Of a DNA stretch of 64,000 nt, positions 28,484 through 35,902 are shown one piece after another. A program made the position numbers and the translations under genes. The stretch's first letter is position 1, and each line of letters opens with the position of its first letter. The stretch is from the NCBI GenBank assembly GCA_934754515.1, contig CAKVIG010000001.1, positions 62,001-126,000 of the forward strand, given 5' to 3'. The notes below the pieces were generated by a model. The model was not told the DNA's origin, did not search any database, and worked only from the letters and a program-made list of their open reading frames with translations. The stretch comes from an uncultured Candidatus Melainabacteria bacterium (GTDB taxonomy: Bacteria; Cyanobacteriota; Vampirovibrionia; Gastranaerophilales; Gastranaerophilaceae).

Positions 28484-28629
28484 ATTGAAAATGGAAAATG
28501 GAAAATGGAAAATTGTTTTAAATAATTTATCAATATTAAATTTAGTATTGAACGTATTATATTAAAAAATGTAGGGTGCAATTTTTTGCACCATTAATAA
28601 TTTTCAATTTTCAACTTTCAATTTTCCAT
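28484..28629. repeat. Family A inverted-repeat element
   Basis: Left arm AATGGAAAATGGAAAATTG, core GGTGCAATTTTTTGCACC (28576-28593), right arm AATTTTCAACTTTCAATTTTCC. Reverse orientation relative to the copy at 14806. It lies between the fliM-like gene and fliO. Confidence 0.85.
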
Positions 28630-28674
28630 TAGTACGTTAAATTAGCAGGATAGTTTAAAAAGGACGTATTATAA

Positions 28675-29277
28675 ATGGGATATTTAGCAAACTTTATGGT
28701 ATACACGCTTGCAATGGTTGGAGTAATCGTTGTAGCACTTTTGATTTTTAAAAGTGCTACATCAGGCGGAATTACAGGCGGAAAATCTAAATATTTAAAA
28801 ATAATTGACACATTAAATCTTGCACCAAGAAAAACACTCTACATAGTATCAACAGGTAGGGAAAAATTCTTGATTGCAGGTGATGTTGATAAAACGAGTC
28901 TGATTTCTAAATTGGAAACAGCGGAAGATTGCAGTGCGGCTTATGAAGTACGTAATGACCGTATGGGTGAAAACACTTCTGATTTGTCCCTTGCGGGCAA
29001 ACACCTCACCCCAACCCTCTCCTCTAAGGAGAGGGAGTTCCCTGATTTAGCAAATCTTGCACAAGTTCCCTCTCCAAGGGAGAGGGCTAGGGAGGGGGCT
29101 AATTCCGTAGGGGCAAATCTCAATTCAACCCCAATGACCTTCCAAGAAACCATGTCAAAGCTTCCAAAACCAAGCTTCATGGATAAATCAGATATCGGAA
29201 TTAAATCAAGTATGCTAAATTCGAAAAATGCTGGCGGGAAGTCGGTTTTGAGAAATTTGGCAGAAAGGATGAGGTAA
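28675..29277 (+). CDS. fliO: FliO-like flagellar export protein carrying an absorbed repeat
   Basis: Small membrane protein of 200 residues. One TM helix (about 7-27, MVYTLAMVGVIVVALLIF) precedes a compact cytoplasmic FliO-like domain (KYLKIIDTLNLAPRKTLYIV ... EKFLIAGDVDKTSLISKLE, about 37-82). FliO assists assembly of the FliP-FliR export gate. Residues about 110-142 (LTPTLSSKERE ... PSPRERAREG) are translated from a family D repeat inserted in frame; nothing comparable occurs in FliO proteins. The C-terminal tail is polar. The identification rests on the fold order and its place just before fliP, so the symbol is moderately certain. Confidence 0.75.
   Translation: MGYLANFMVYTLAMVGVIVVALLIFKSATSGGITGGKSKYLKIIDTLNLAPRKTLYIVSTGREKFLIAGDVDKTSLISKLETAEDCSAAYEVRNDRMGENTSDLSLAGKHLTPTLSSKEREFPDLANLAQVPSPRERAREGANSVGANLNSTPMTFQETMSKLPKPSFMDKSDIGIKSSMLNSKNAGGKSVLRNLAERMR
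29002..29100. repeat. Family D element inside fliO
   Basis: CACCTCACCCCAACCCTCTC at the left and GAGAGGGCTAGGGAGGGGG at the right, with two internal CCCTCTCC/GGAGAGGG hairpins. The whole element has no stop codon in the fliO frame. Confidence 0.85.
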
Positions 29278-29283
29278 TTAATA

Positions 29284-29432
29284 ATGGAAAATTGAAAGTG
29301 GAAAATGGAAAATTGTTAATGGTGCAAAAAATTGCACCCTACAATTTTTAATTAAATACGTTCAATATTGAACTATGTAATCTTAATAATTATTTAAAAC
29401 AATTTTCCACTTTCCATTTTCAATTTTCCATT
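29284..29432. repeat. Family A inverted-repeat element
   Basis: ATGGAAAATTGAAAGTGG left arm, core GGTGCAAAAAATTGCACC, centre GTTCAATATTGAAC, right arm CCACTTTCCATTTTCAATTT. Full copy between fliO and fliP. Confidence 0.9.
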
Positions 29433-29475
29433 CACAAAACGATTTTGGAGTTTTGAAACAAATAAGGACGCAAAA

Positions 29476-30114
29476 ATGGACTCAGTAATAAAAGATATGA
29501 ACCCGGTTTTACAAATGCTTACGGTAATGTCACTATTTTCACTTTTACCGTTTGTATTTTGCTGTATGACCTGTTTTTTGAGATTTACAATTGTATTTTC
29601 GCTTCTGAAAACAGCAATGGGCGTTCAAGTACCACCTGCAATCGTTACAATTGGGTTATGTATGATTTTAACATTCTACACAATGGGTGGAGTTTTTCAA
29701 CAAATGTACGAGAGAGGTTCTGTACCTTACCAAAAGACAGGAAACCTTATTGCGACAATTGATGAAGGCTCGAAACCGTTAAAAGAATTTATGATGAAAC
29801 AAACAAGAGAAAACGATTTGGCGTTTTTTGTAGAACTCAAACACAAAACACCGCCAAAATCGCCTGAAGATATTACGATTTGGGAAGTTGCACCGGCTTA
29901 TATTTTAAGCGAATTAAAAACTGCATTTGAAATCGGCTTCGTGGTATTCGTTCCGTTTATCGTATTAGACCTTGTTGTTGCAAACATACTTCTTGCACTG
30001 GGTATGTTTATGTTATCACCTACAATTATTTCTTTGCCGTTCAAATTGCTTATCTTTATTGCAGTTGACGGCTGGGCGTTGATTGTACAAGGATTGGTGC
30101 AAAGTTATAACTAA
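29476..30114 (+). CDS. fliP: Flagellar export gate protein FliP
   Basis: Core channel subunit of the flagellar type III export gate. 212 residues, shorter than usual FliP (about 245) because the cleaved signal peptide is absent, so it resembles type III SctR in length. Family motifs are FLRFTIVFSLLKTAMGVQ (about 35-52, the usual SF..RIVIVLSFLR region), the conserved MILTF segment, an AYILSELKTAFEIGF block (about 143-157) and DLVVANILLALGMFMLSPTI plus SLPFKLLIFIAVDGWALIV near the end. Four TM helices. Flagellar rather than injectisome origin is inferred from neighbouring fliD, fliQ and fliR. Confidence 0.93.
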   Translation: MDSVIKDMNPVLQMLTVMSLFSLLPFVFCCMTCFLRFTIVFSLLKTAMGVQVPPAIVTIGLCMILTFYTMGGVFQQMYERGSVPYQKTGNLIATIDEGSKPLKEFMMKQTRENDLAFFVELKHKTPPKSPEDITIWEVAPAYILSELKTAFEIGFVVFVPFIVLDLVVANILLALGMFMLSPTIISLPFKLLIFIAVDGWALIVQGLVQSYN

Positions 30115-30116
30115 AA

Positions 30117-30233
30117 ACGTCATAAGTCATTAAGTCGTTAAGCTCTTAAGTTCAATAAATTCGCTTACGCTCATATAAATTTTAAAATGAACTTAACGCC
30201 TTAATGACCTAACGACTTAAAGACTTTCATAAG
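30117..30233. repeat. Family C inverted-repeat element
   Basis: CATAAGTCATTAAGTCGTTA left arm and CCTAACGACTTAAAGACTTT right arm flank an AT-rich centre. It lies between fliP and fliQ, in the one gap of the export operon without a family A copy. Confidence 0.75.
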
Positions 30234-30246
30234 TGAGGACCTAAAA

Positions 30247-30735
30247 ATGGAAATGCTAACTGAATATCTTGCAAAAGGCTTTATGGTAATGCTTTCGATA
30301 TCTATGCCTTGCGTACTGACTGCAGCCGCAATCGGTTTGGTTGTCGGTATTATTCAGGCGGTTACTCAGGTGCAAGAACAAACAATCGCCGCTGCGCCAA
30401 AAATCTTTGCTGTTTTTTTGGTTATCGTAATCGGTGGTATGGGTTTTATCAAACTGCTTACAAACTTTTTTACAGAAGGTATGTCGTTAGCGTTTAACTC
30501 TGTTCCGAAAAACGATGCGTTTGTGCTTCCTGCGGATTACTACAAATACACAACTCCTTTTGAAGGTGAAATGAAGGATTCCTTTAAAGACGCACCAACG
30601 GTTAAAGAAGTTATGAAAAATCCGGGCAAAGTTCCTTATATAGATAAAGCGCAAAAGATTAAATATGACACTGCACCAAAAGCGCCTATGCCAAAAGGAA
30701 ATTTTGTTGAGATTAATAAAATGTTAGGGAGGTAA
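30247..30735 (+). CDS. fliQ: Flagellar export gate protein FliQ with long C-terminal extension
   Basis: Residues 1-85 are a normal FliQ: two TM helices (about 15-38 and 52-76) with GLVVGIIQAVTQVQEQTIAA in between, the conserved Q-A-x-T-Q-x-x-E-Q-T loop, and KIFAVFLVIVIGGMGFIKLL. FliQ proteins normally end near residue 89; this one continues for about 75 residues (DAFVLPADYYKYTTPFEGEM ... NFVEINKMLGR) as a Lys/Pro-rich hydrophilic tail of unknown role. Its ATG has GAGG 9 bases upstream. It is flanked by a family C and a family A repeat within the operon. Confidence 0.9.
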   Translation: MEMLTEYLAKGFMVMLSISMPCVLTAAAIGLVVGIIQAVTQVQEQTIAAAPKIFAVFLVIVIGGMGFIKLLTNFFTEGMSLAFNSVPKNDAFVLPADYYKYTTPFEGEMKDSFKDAPTVKEVMKNPGKVPYIDKAQKIKYDTAPKAPMPKGNFVEINKMLGR

Positions 30736-30742
30736 AAGGTAA

Positions 30743-30895
30743 TTGACAATTGAAAGTGGAAAATGGAAAATTGTTTTAAATAATTTTTCAAAATTATATA
30801 GTTCAACATTGAACGTATTTTAATTAAGAAATTGTAGGGTGCAATTTTTTGCACCATATAAATAATTTTCCATTTTCCATTATCCATTTTCAATT
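30743..30895. repeat. Family A inverted-repeat element
   Basis: Left arm TTGAAAGTGGAAAATGG, centre GTTCAACATTGAAC, core GGTGCAATTTTTTGCACC, right arm TTTTCCATTTTCCATTATCC. It lies between fliQ and the small secreted protein, in reverse orientation. Confidence 0.88.
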
Positions 30896-30936
30896 AAAAA
30901 AGTAGGTTCCCACCAATATACTAAAAAGGAAAGAAC

Positions 30937-31308
30937 TTGAAAAAATTACTTACATCATTAATATTTATACTAAGCGCAAGCTACGCTTGCGCCTACGAAA
31001 CCTGCCTTATTACAGCAGACGGCAAGCTCACTGATATCAGCATCGAAAACAACGATATTATTGATGTATGTCCGATTTTTACAGTTATGAACGAAAAAAA
31101 CACGCTTCTTGTGCGTCCGCTAAAAGAAGGCGAAACAAGGTTTTGCGTGCTTAAAAACAATAAAGATAAAATTATGTTTACTGTCAAGGTCGAGGCAGAT
31201 AAAACAACAATAGACGATGTCGATGGTTTTGACATTCTTGGAATCGACGAACCGCCGAAAGAATATGAGTTTGAGCTGGATGAACCGCCTTCTCAAATTG
31301 ACAATTGA
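30937..31308 (+). CDS. Small secreted protein between fliQ and fliR
   Basis: This 123-residue protein has a signal peptide (residues 1-19, KKLLTSLIFILSASYACA). A beta-rich domain (about 24-92) resembles the short N-terminal domain of CpaC-type secretins: DGKLTDISIENNDIIDVCPI, NTLLVRPLKEGETRFCVL and KIMFTVKV match its V-x-D-P-x-V / L-x-x-G-x-T-x-x-x-V layout. An acidic tail follows. The start is TTG, with AAAGGAA 5 bases before it. The stop codon TGA (31306-31308) lies in the first bases of the following family A repeat, so the C-terminus may have been reset by the insertion. Its place inside the export operon suggests a flagellar envelope role. Confidence 0.7.
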   Translation: MKKLLTSLIFILSASYACAYETCLITADGKLTDISIENNDIIDVCPIFTVMNEKNTLLVRPLKEGETRFCVLKNNKDKIMFTVKVEADKTTIDDVDGFDILGIDEPPKEYEFELDEPPSQIDN

Positions 31309-31442
31309 AAGTGGAAAATGGAAAATTATTTATATGGTGCAAAAAATTGCACCCTACAATTTTTTAATAAAATACGTTCAATATCAAACTATATAATCTT
31401 AATAAATTATTTAAAACAATTTTCCACTTTCAATTTTCCATT
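31302..31442. repeat. Family A inverted-repeat element
   Basis: Left arm ACAATTGAAAGTGGAAAATG, core GGTGCAAAAAATTGCACC, degenerate centre GTTCAATATCAAAC, right arm TTTTCCACTTTCAATTTTCC. It begins inside the last codons of the upstream gene and supplies its stop. Confidence 0.88.
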
Positions 31443-31483
31443 CAGTAATTTAAAAACGGTAAGGCACAAGAAACAATAAAAAA

Positions 31484-32263
31484 ATGGACAACTTTATACA
31501 ACAAATTTCAATTTTATTTCCACAATTTGACCACTGGTTTTCAGCGGGCATAATCGTTTTTGCGCGCTTGTTGGGATTTGTGCGTTTTGCTCCGATTTTT
31601 AACCGTAAAGAAATCGCAGGACTTGTAAAATTGGCATTTGTGTTTATTCTAACGGTTATGATTACACCAATCCTTAAACCTGCCACTCCGCCTGCGGATA
31701 TCTCGCCGCTTTTACTTTTGCTTTTAAATTTTGCAGTCGGTGCGATTATTGGCTATATTGCGCAGCTTTTGATTTTGGCGATTGAAGCAGGCGGTGATAT
31801 GATTAACACTCAAATGGGTTTATCATCAGCTATGGTAATGGATCCGACGTCTAATAGTCAAACGTCTATTTTGAGCCGTATTATTACACTTTTGGGAATT
31901 CTTATTTTTATTGAACTCGGCGGTTTTTATTGGTTGATTAACGCTCTTATGCGCAGTTTTGAAATTTTCCCAATTTATGCTGTTGCAATTCCGCTTGAAA
32001 AAATTATCAATATGGATCATTTGATAACAACCACTTCTAATGTACTTTATATGGGCTTGCAAATAGCTTCTCCCGTACTTTTAGCTACTTTAGGGCAAGA
32101 TATTATTCTTGGTGTAATTTCTAAAACTGCGCCACAGGTAAACGTTTTCCAATTAAGCTTCTTGTTTAAGCCTGTATTCGGTGCTGCAATTATGATTTGG
32201 ATTCTGCCAATGCTGATTAATGTTATTTCAGAATTCTTTTTATCTTTCGCTACAATTTATTAA
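31484..32263 (+). CDS. fliR: Flagellar export gate protein FliR
   Basis: Third export-gate subunit; it wraps the FliP pore with FliQ. 259 residues, normal length, six or more TM helices. Recognisable segments are VFARLLGFVRFAPIFNRKEI (about 25-44), AVGAIIGYIAQLLILAIEAGG (about 86-106), the conserved NTQMGLSSAMVMDPTSNSQT block (about 109-128) and PVLLATLGQDIILGVISKTAPQVNVFQLSF (about 202-231), which includes the family's L-x-x-x-S-R-x-x-P-x-x-N-V pattern. It is the last gene of the operon. A hairpin overlapping the next gene's ribosome site may terminate the operon. Confidence 0.95.
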   Translation: MDNFIQQISILFPQFDHWFSAGIIVFARLLGFVRFAPIFNRKEIAGLVKLAFVFILTVMITPILKPATPPADISPLLLLLLNFAVGAIIGYIAQLLILAIEAGGDMINTQMGLSSAMVMDPTSNSQTSILSRIITLLGILIFIELGGFYWLINALMRSFEIFPIYAVAIPLEKIINMDHLITTTSNVLYMGLQIASPVLLATLGQDIILGVISKTAPQVNVFQLSFLFKPVFGAAIMIWILPMLINVISEFFLSFATIY

Positions 32264-32324
32264 TTTTTGCATTCTTCACCTTTTAATTCAAAGACATATA
32301 CAATTAGGCAATGTAAAAATTTTT

Positions 32325-32354
32325 AATCCCTCTTAATCTTATTTAGGAGGGATT
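32325..32354 (+). terminator. Hairpin covering the thioredoxin ribosome site
   Basis: AATCCCTC (32325-32332) pairs with GAGGGATT (32347-32354), which contains the Shine-Dalgarno sequence AGGAGGG of the next gene and is followed by TTTTT. It could be an operon-end terminator, a translation switch, or both. Confidence 0.55.
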
Positions 32355-32357
32355 TTT

Positions 32358-32654
32358 ATGCTAAAAACTTTGACCAAAGATAATTTTAACGAAGAAATAA
32401 AAAACGGACTTAAGCTTGTTGAATTTTACGCTCCTTGGTGCGGTTATTGCAGAAAACAAGAAGAAGTTTTGAAAGAATTAGACAAAATTTACATCGGGCA
32501 AGTTGATACGGAAGAAGAAGTTGAGCTTGCGATAAGATATGGCATCCATTCGTTTCCAACATTTTTGGTATTCAGAAACGGAAAAGAAGTCGAACGCTTT
32601 AGCGGTTTGAGAAACAAGTACGATTTGATGAACACTATTACAAAATACCTATAA
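32358..32654 (+). CDS. Thioredoxin-fold protein
   Basis: This 98-residue protein has the thioredoxin active site WCGYC (VEFYAPWCGYCRKQEEVL, about 22-39) and the cis-proline loop SFPTFLVFRNGKEVERFSG (about 62-80). The CGYC dipeptide differs from the CGPC of classical thioredoxin, so its redox potential and partner may differ. No signal peptide, so it should act in the cytosol. It stands between fliR and feoAB with a very strong ribosome site that can be hidden in a hairpin. It may keep cellular thiols reduced. Confidence 0.9.
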   Translation: MLKTLTKDNFNEEIKNGLKLVEFYAPWCGYCRKQEEVLKELDKIYIGQVDTEEEVELAIRYGIHSFPTFLVFRNGKEVERFSGLRNKYDLMNTITKYL

Positions 32655-32689
32655 CAATATTCAAGTGACCTACACAATATCCATATTTA

Positions 32690-32718
32690 TTAACTTTTCG
32701 ATTTTCAGCGAATATAAT
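32690..32718 (+). promoter_or_regulatory. Promoter of feoAB
   Basis: TTAACT (32690-32695), 17-base spacer, TATAAT (32713-32718). The ATG is at 32744 with GAGG before it. I did not find a clear Fur or DtxR-type palindrome. Confidence 0.6.
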
Positions 32719-32743
32719 ATTACATGGATACTTTGAGGTTACT

Positions 32744-35074
32744 ATGACAACTTTAGATAATTTACCCGTTGGTAAAGAAGGATATATAAAATCAATTGAA
32801 TGCGAAGATAAGGCTCTTCGAAATCACATTTTAAATATGGGCTTAACTCCAAATGTTGAAGTTAAGTTAATCAAAACTGCGCCGATGGGCGACCCTTTAG
32901 AAATAAGAGTGCGCGGTTATGAATTGACACTTCGAAAGTCTGATGCGTCTAAAATTATCCTAAAAGATATTCACGATGCACATAATTATCCTCGTAAAAA
33001 TAAGGTTTTTGAAGATATTGACCACTCAATGATTGGTGAAGAACAAATCGACGGCGCAAAAAGAATTAAATTAAAAGAAAATGTTCATTTTGCACTGGCA
33101 GGTAATCAAAATTGCGGTAAAACTACATTATTCAACAAATTAACAGGTTCTCACCAACATGTCGGCAATTTCCCAGGGGTGACAGTTGATAGAACCGATG
33201 GTGTTATTAAAGGTCATGAAAACGCGACAATAACCGACCTGCCCGGGATTTATTCGCTTTCACCTTATAGCAATGAAGAAGTCGTAACAAGAGATTTTAT
33301 TCTAAAAGAAAAACCCGATGGAATTATTAACATCGTTGATGCTACCAATATTGAGCGTAATTTATTTTTAACTATGCAATTAATTGAACTTGATGTTCCG
33401 ATGGTAATTGCTTTAAATATGATGGATGAAGTTGCAGAAAGCGGCGGTAGTATTGATGTAAACGGTTTAGAATCTATGCTTGGTGTGCCTGTAATTCCAA
33501 TTTCCGCGTCAAGAGGCGAAGGTATTGGAGAATTAATAGATCACGCAATTAATGTCGCACAATATGGTGATCATCCTCACCGTATAGATTTTTGTGCAGA
33601 CGGTCCTGTTCACAGATGTATTCACTCAATTGAACACTTAATTGAAGACCATGCACATGCGGTTAAAATCCCAACGCGTTTTGCAGCTACAAAGTTGACG
33701 GAAAAAGACCAAATCACGCTTGACGCGCTCAGACTTGATAAAAACGAAATTGATGCTTGCGACCACATTATCAAGGAACTCGAAGAAGATTCAGGACTTG
33801 ATAGCGAAGCTGCTTTAGCAGATATGCGTTTTACTTTTATCGAAAATCTTTGTGCAAACTTTGTTTCAAAACCGACAGAAACCATAGGACAGAGAATTTC
33901 CACTAAAACAGATAGAATTTTAACGGGGAAATACACCGCTATTCCTGCCTTTTTAGCAATTATGGGATTTATTTTCTACATAACTTTCGGTCCTTTGGGA
34001 ACTTTATTAACAAGTCTGATGGACAGAATTATCGTATTGGTTACAAATATTGTAGATAGCGGATTAACAGTTTATGGCTTAAATCCTGTTGTACATTCAC
34101 TTATAATTGACGGTATTTTTCAAGGTGTAGGAAGCATTTTGAGTTTCCTACCCGTTATCGTAACTCTGTTTTTCTTCTTATCAATATTGGAAGATAGTGG
34201 CTACATGGCACGTGTAGCATTCTTTATGGACAAATTGCTCAGAAAAATCGGACTTTCAGGCAGAAGTTTTGTTCCTATGCTTATTGGTTTCGGTTGTTCA
34301 GTTCCTGCAATTATGGCAACAAGAACTTTGCCATCAGAACGCGATAGAAAAATGACAATTTTCTTGACTCCGTTTATGAGTTGTTCTGCAAAACTACCTG
34401 TTTATGCGCTATTCACAGCTGCATTTTTCAAACAACACCAAGCAATTGTAATTCTTTGTTTGTATCTGTTGGGAATTTTTGTAGGTATCATTTTAGCCTA
34501 CATTATGAAATACTTTTTCTTTAAAGGCGAAGCCGTTCCGTTTGTAATGGAACTTCCAAGCTACAGAATGCCAAGCTTTGTAAACGTTTATCGATTAATT
34601 TACATGAAGTCAAAAGATTTCGTAACAAAAGCTTTCACAATCATATTTTGGGCAACAATCGTTATTTGGTTCTTACAATCATTTGATATAAAACTGAACC
34701 TTGTTTCACATCCAGCTGACAGCTTGCTGGCAATTTTAGGAAACATGCTTGTGCCGTTATTTAAACCTTTAGGTATTGCTGATTGGCGAATTGCAACCGC
34801 ATTTATTACAGGCTTTATGGCAAAAGAAAGTGTTGTAAGCACATTGAGCATTCTAGTAGGCGATATAAAAGACTGTGGTTTGTTTAGCCAACTTACGGCG
34901 TTTGTATTCTTAGTATTCTGCCTATTGTACACACCTTGTGTAGCCGCAATTGCAACAGTTAGAAGAGAGTTGGGCAAAAGATATGCAACATTAGTAGTGT
35001 TAATGCAATGCTCAATCGCTTGGCTTGTTGCATTTGGCGTTTATTATTTAGGTAGTGCTTTAATGGGACAATAA
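32744..35074 (+). CDS. feoB: Ferrous iron transporter, FeoA-FeoB fusion
   Basis: Imports Fe2+ across the inner membrane under low oxygen. 776 residues. Residues 1-78 are a FeoA/SH3-like domain (LPVGKEGYIKSIEC ... ILNMGLTPNVEVKLI). The FeoB G domain follows with G1 GNQNCGKTTLFN (about 122-133), G3 DLPGIYSLSPYS (about 164-175), G4 NMMD and G5 ISASRGEG. The helical insert runs to about 390. The membrane part has the Gate motifs around VPVIVTLFFFLSILEDSGYM and GFGCSVPAI, and the C-terminal FITGFMAKESVVSTL. FeoA is usually a separate protein; here it is fused. A strong terminator follows. Ferritin (20489) would store the iron. Confidence 0.96.
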   Translation: MTTLDNLPVGKEGYIKSIECEDKALRNHILNMGLTPNVEVKLIKTAPMGDPLEIRVRGYELTLRKSDASKIILKDIHDAHNYPRKNKVFEDIDHSMIGEEQIDGAKRIKLKENVHFALAGNQNCGKTTLFNKLTGSHQHVGNFPGVTVDRTDGVIKGHENATITDLPGIYSLSPYSNEEVVTRDFILKEKPDGIINIVDATNIERNLFLTMQLIELDVPMVIALNMMDEVAESGGSIDVNGLESMLGVPVIPISASRGEGIGELIDHAINVAQYGDHPHRIDFCADGPVHRCIHSIEHLIEDHAHAVKIPTRFAATKLTEKDQITLDALRLDKNEIDACDHIIKELEEDSGLDSEAALADMRFTFIENLCANFVSKPTETIGQRISTKTDRILTGKYTAIPAFLAIMGFIFYITFGPLGTLLTSLMDRIIVLVTNIVDSGLTVYGLNPVVHSLIIDGIFQGVGSILSFLPVIVTLFFFLSILEDSGYMARVAFFMDKLLRKIGLSGRSFVPMLIGFGCSVPAIMATRTLPSERDRKMTIFLTPFMSCSAKLPVYALFTAAFFKQHQAIVILCLYLLGIFVGIILAYIMKYFFFKGEAVPFVMELPSYRMPSFVNVYRLIYMKSKDFVTKAFTIIFWATIVIWFLQSFDIKLNLVSHPADSLLAILGNMLVPLFKPLGIADWRIATAFITGFMAKESVVSTLSILVGDIKDCGLFSQLTAFVFLVFCLLYTPCVAAIATVRRELGKRYATLVVLMQCSIAWLVAFGVYYLGSALMGQ

Positions 35075-35110
35075 AAAATTGGAAAGTTGTTTTTTCAACT
35101 TTCCAATTTT
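35075..35110. terminator. Bidirectional terminator after feoAB
   Basis: Perfect 15-bp stem AAAATTGGAAAGTTG / CAACTTTCCAATTTT with a T6 loop, directly after the feoAB stop and 8 bases from the stop of the converging gene. It can serve both. Confidence 0.88.
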
Positions 35111-35117
35111 AAACTAA

Positions 35118-35840
35118 TTAATTCCAATATTTATCAAGCCATTTTGTCGGTTTAATATATCTGAACCCGAGCTTACCGAAATATCCTTTGTACGCTTGTT
35201 CAGGATTTGGCTTTCCGTGAAAAATTAAAATCTTAGCTTCTTCAGGATCGCGTGGAACTTTGAACCAACACATTGGGAATTTGTGCAAACATTGGCGTTT
35301 AAAACTTACAACCCAATCTTTAGGCCAGTATTTTAGCAAGCCTTTTCTATCCATTTCATAAGACAAAAATGCCTGTTCATTTTTATATCTTTCTCTGATT
35401 GTCTTACCTTCTTGATAGAAATGTTCAATAATTTCAGGGTGTTTGCCAACTTCAAAACGAAAAACTGATGAATTTCCGATAATATCGTGAGGAAAATCAT
35501 AATCTTTAGAGATTAAGAAGCTTCCTTCAACTTCAAAAAACGGGTCAAGAGAGCTTCTGATAATGATATCCAAATCCAAAAACAGCGCAGTACCTTGTAA
35601 ATCAGAAAGCGGATTTGCAAATAAACCCAATTTTTTCCACATTCTATCAGGAATTCCTTCGTCATTAAGTTCAGGAAGCGGACGGATTTCAACGCCATCA
35701 ACAATACCTTCTGCATTATCAGTAAAGCATACAAATCTGTGTGGCAGAGATAAATTCTTTTCAACCATTTTATAAAGCTTATTTACGTATTCAGGACCAA
35801 ATTTTGTTCCCCATTTAATGCAGATTACATTTCTATCCAT
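35118..35840 (-). CDS. Putative GT-A glycosyltransferase (GT8-like)
   Basis: This 240-residue protein has a GT-A type fold. The N-terminus VICIKWGTKFGPEYVNKLYK is followed by a short Rossmann strand HRFVCFTDN (about 34-42), the metal-binding DxD motif FLDLDIII (about 87-94) and a C-terminal HGKPNPEQAYKG that fits the nucleotide-sugar site. No signal peptide or TM helix. It probably transfers a sugar onto a surface polymer in the cytosol. The substrate is unknown. It is probably transcribed alone and ends at the terminator shared with feoAB. Confidence 0.78.
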   Translation of the reverse strand: MDRNVICIKWGTKFGPEYVNKLYKMVEKNLSLPHRFVCFTDNAEGIVDGVEIRPLPELNDEGIPDRMWKKLGLFANPLSDLQGTALFLDLDIIIRSSLDPFFEVEGSFLISKDYDFPHDIIGNSSVFRFEVGKHPEIIEHFYQEGKTIRERYKNEQAFLSYEMDRKGLLKYWPKDWVVSFKRQCLHKFPMCWFKVPRDPEEAKILIFHGKPNPEQAYKGYFGKLGFRYIKPTKWLDKYWN

Positions 35841-35902
35841 TTATAACTCCTTCTCATAATGACTCATAAGTCAAATTCCATTTCCTTTATATCATAAAAG
35901 GA

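Noticed and set aside
28941..29180. Minus-strand open frame across fliO with a repeat-derived peptide
   Set aside because: It is antisense to fliO and exists because the family D arms are open in many frames; no ribosome site or family match.
29476..32263. fliP-fliQ-fliR as a virulence-type III secretion system
   Set aside because: FliP lacks a signal peptide like SctR and the switch protein is SctQ-like, but fliD and fliO are flagellar and no needle, translocon or secretin gene is present.
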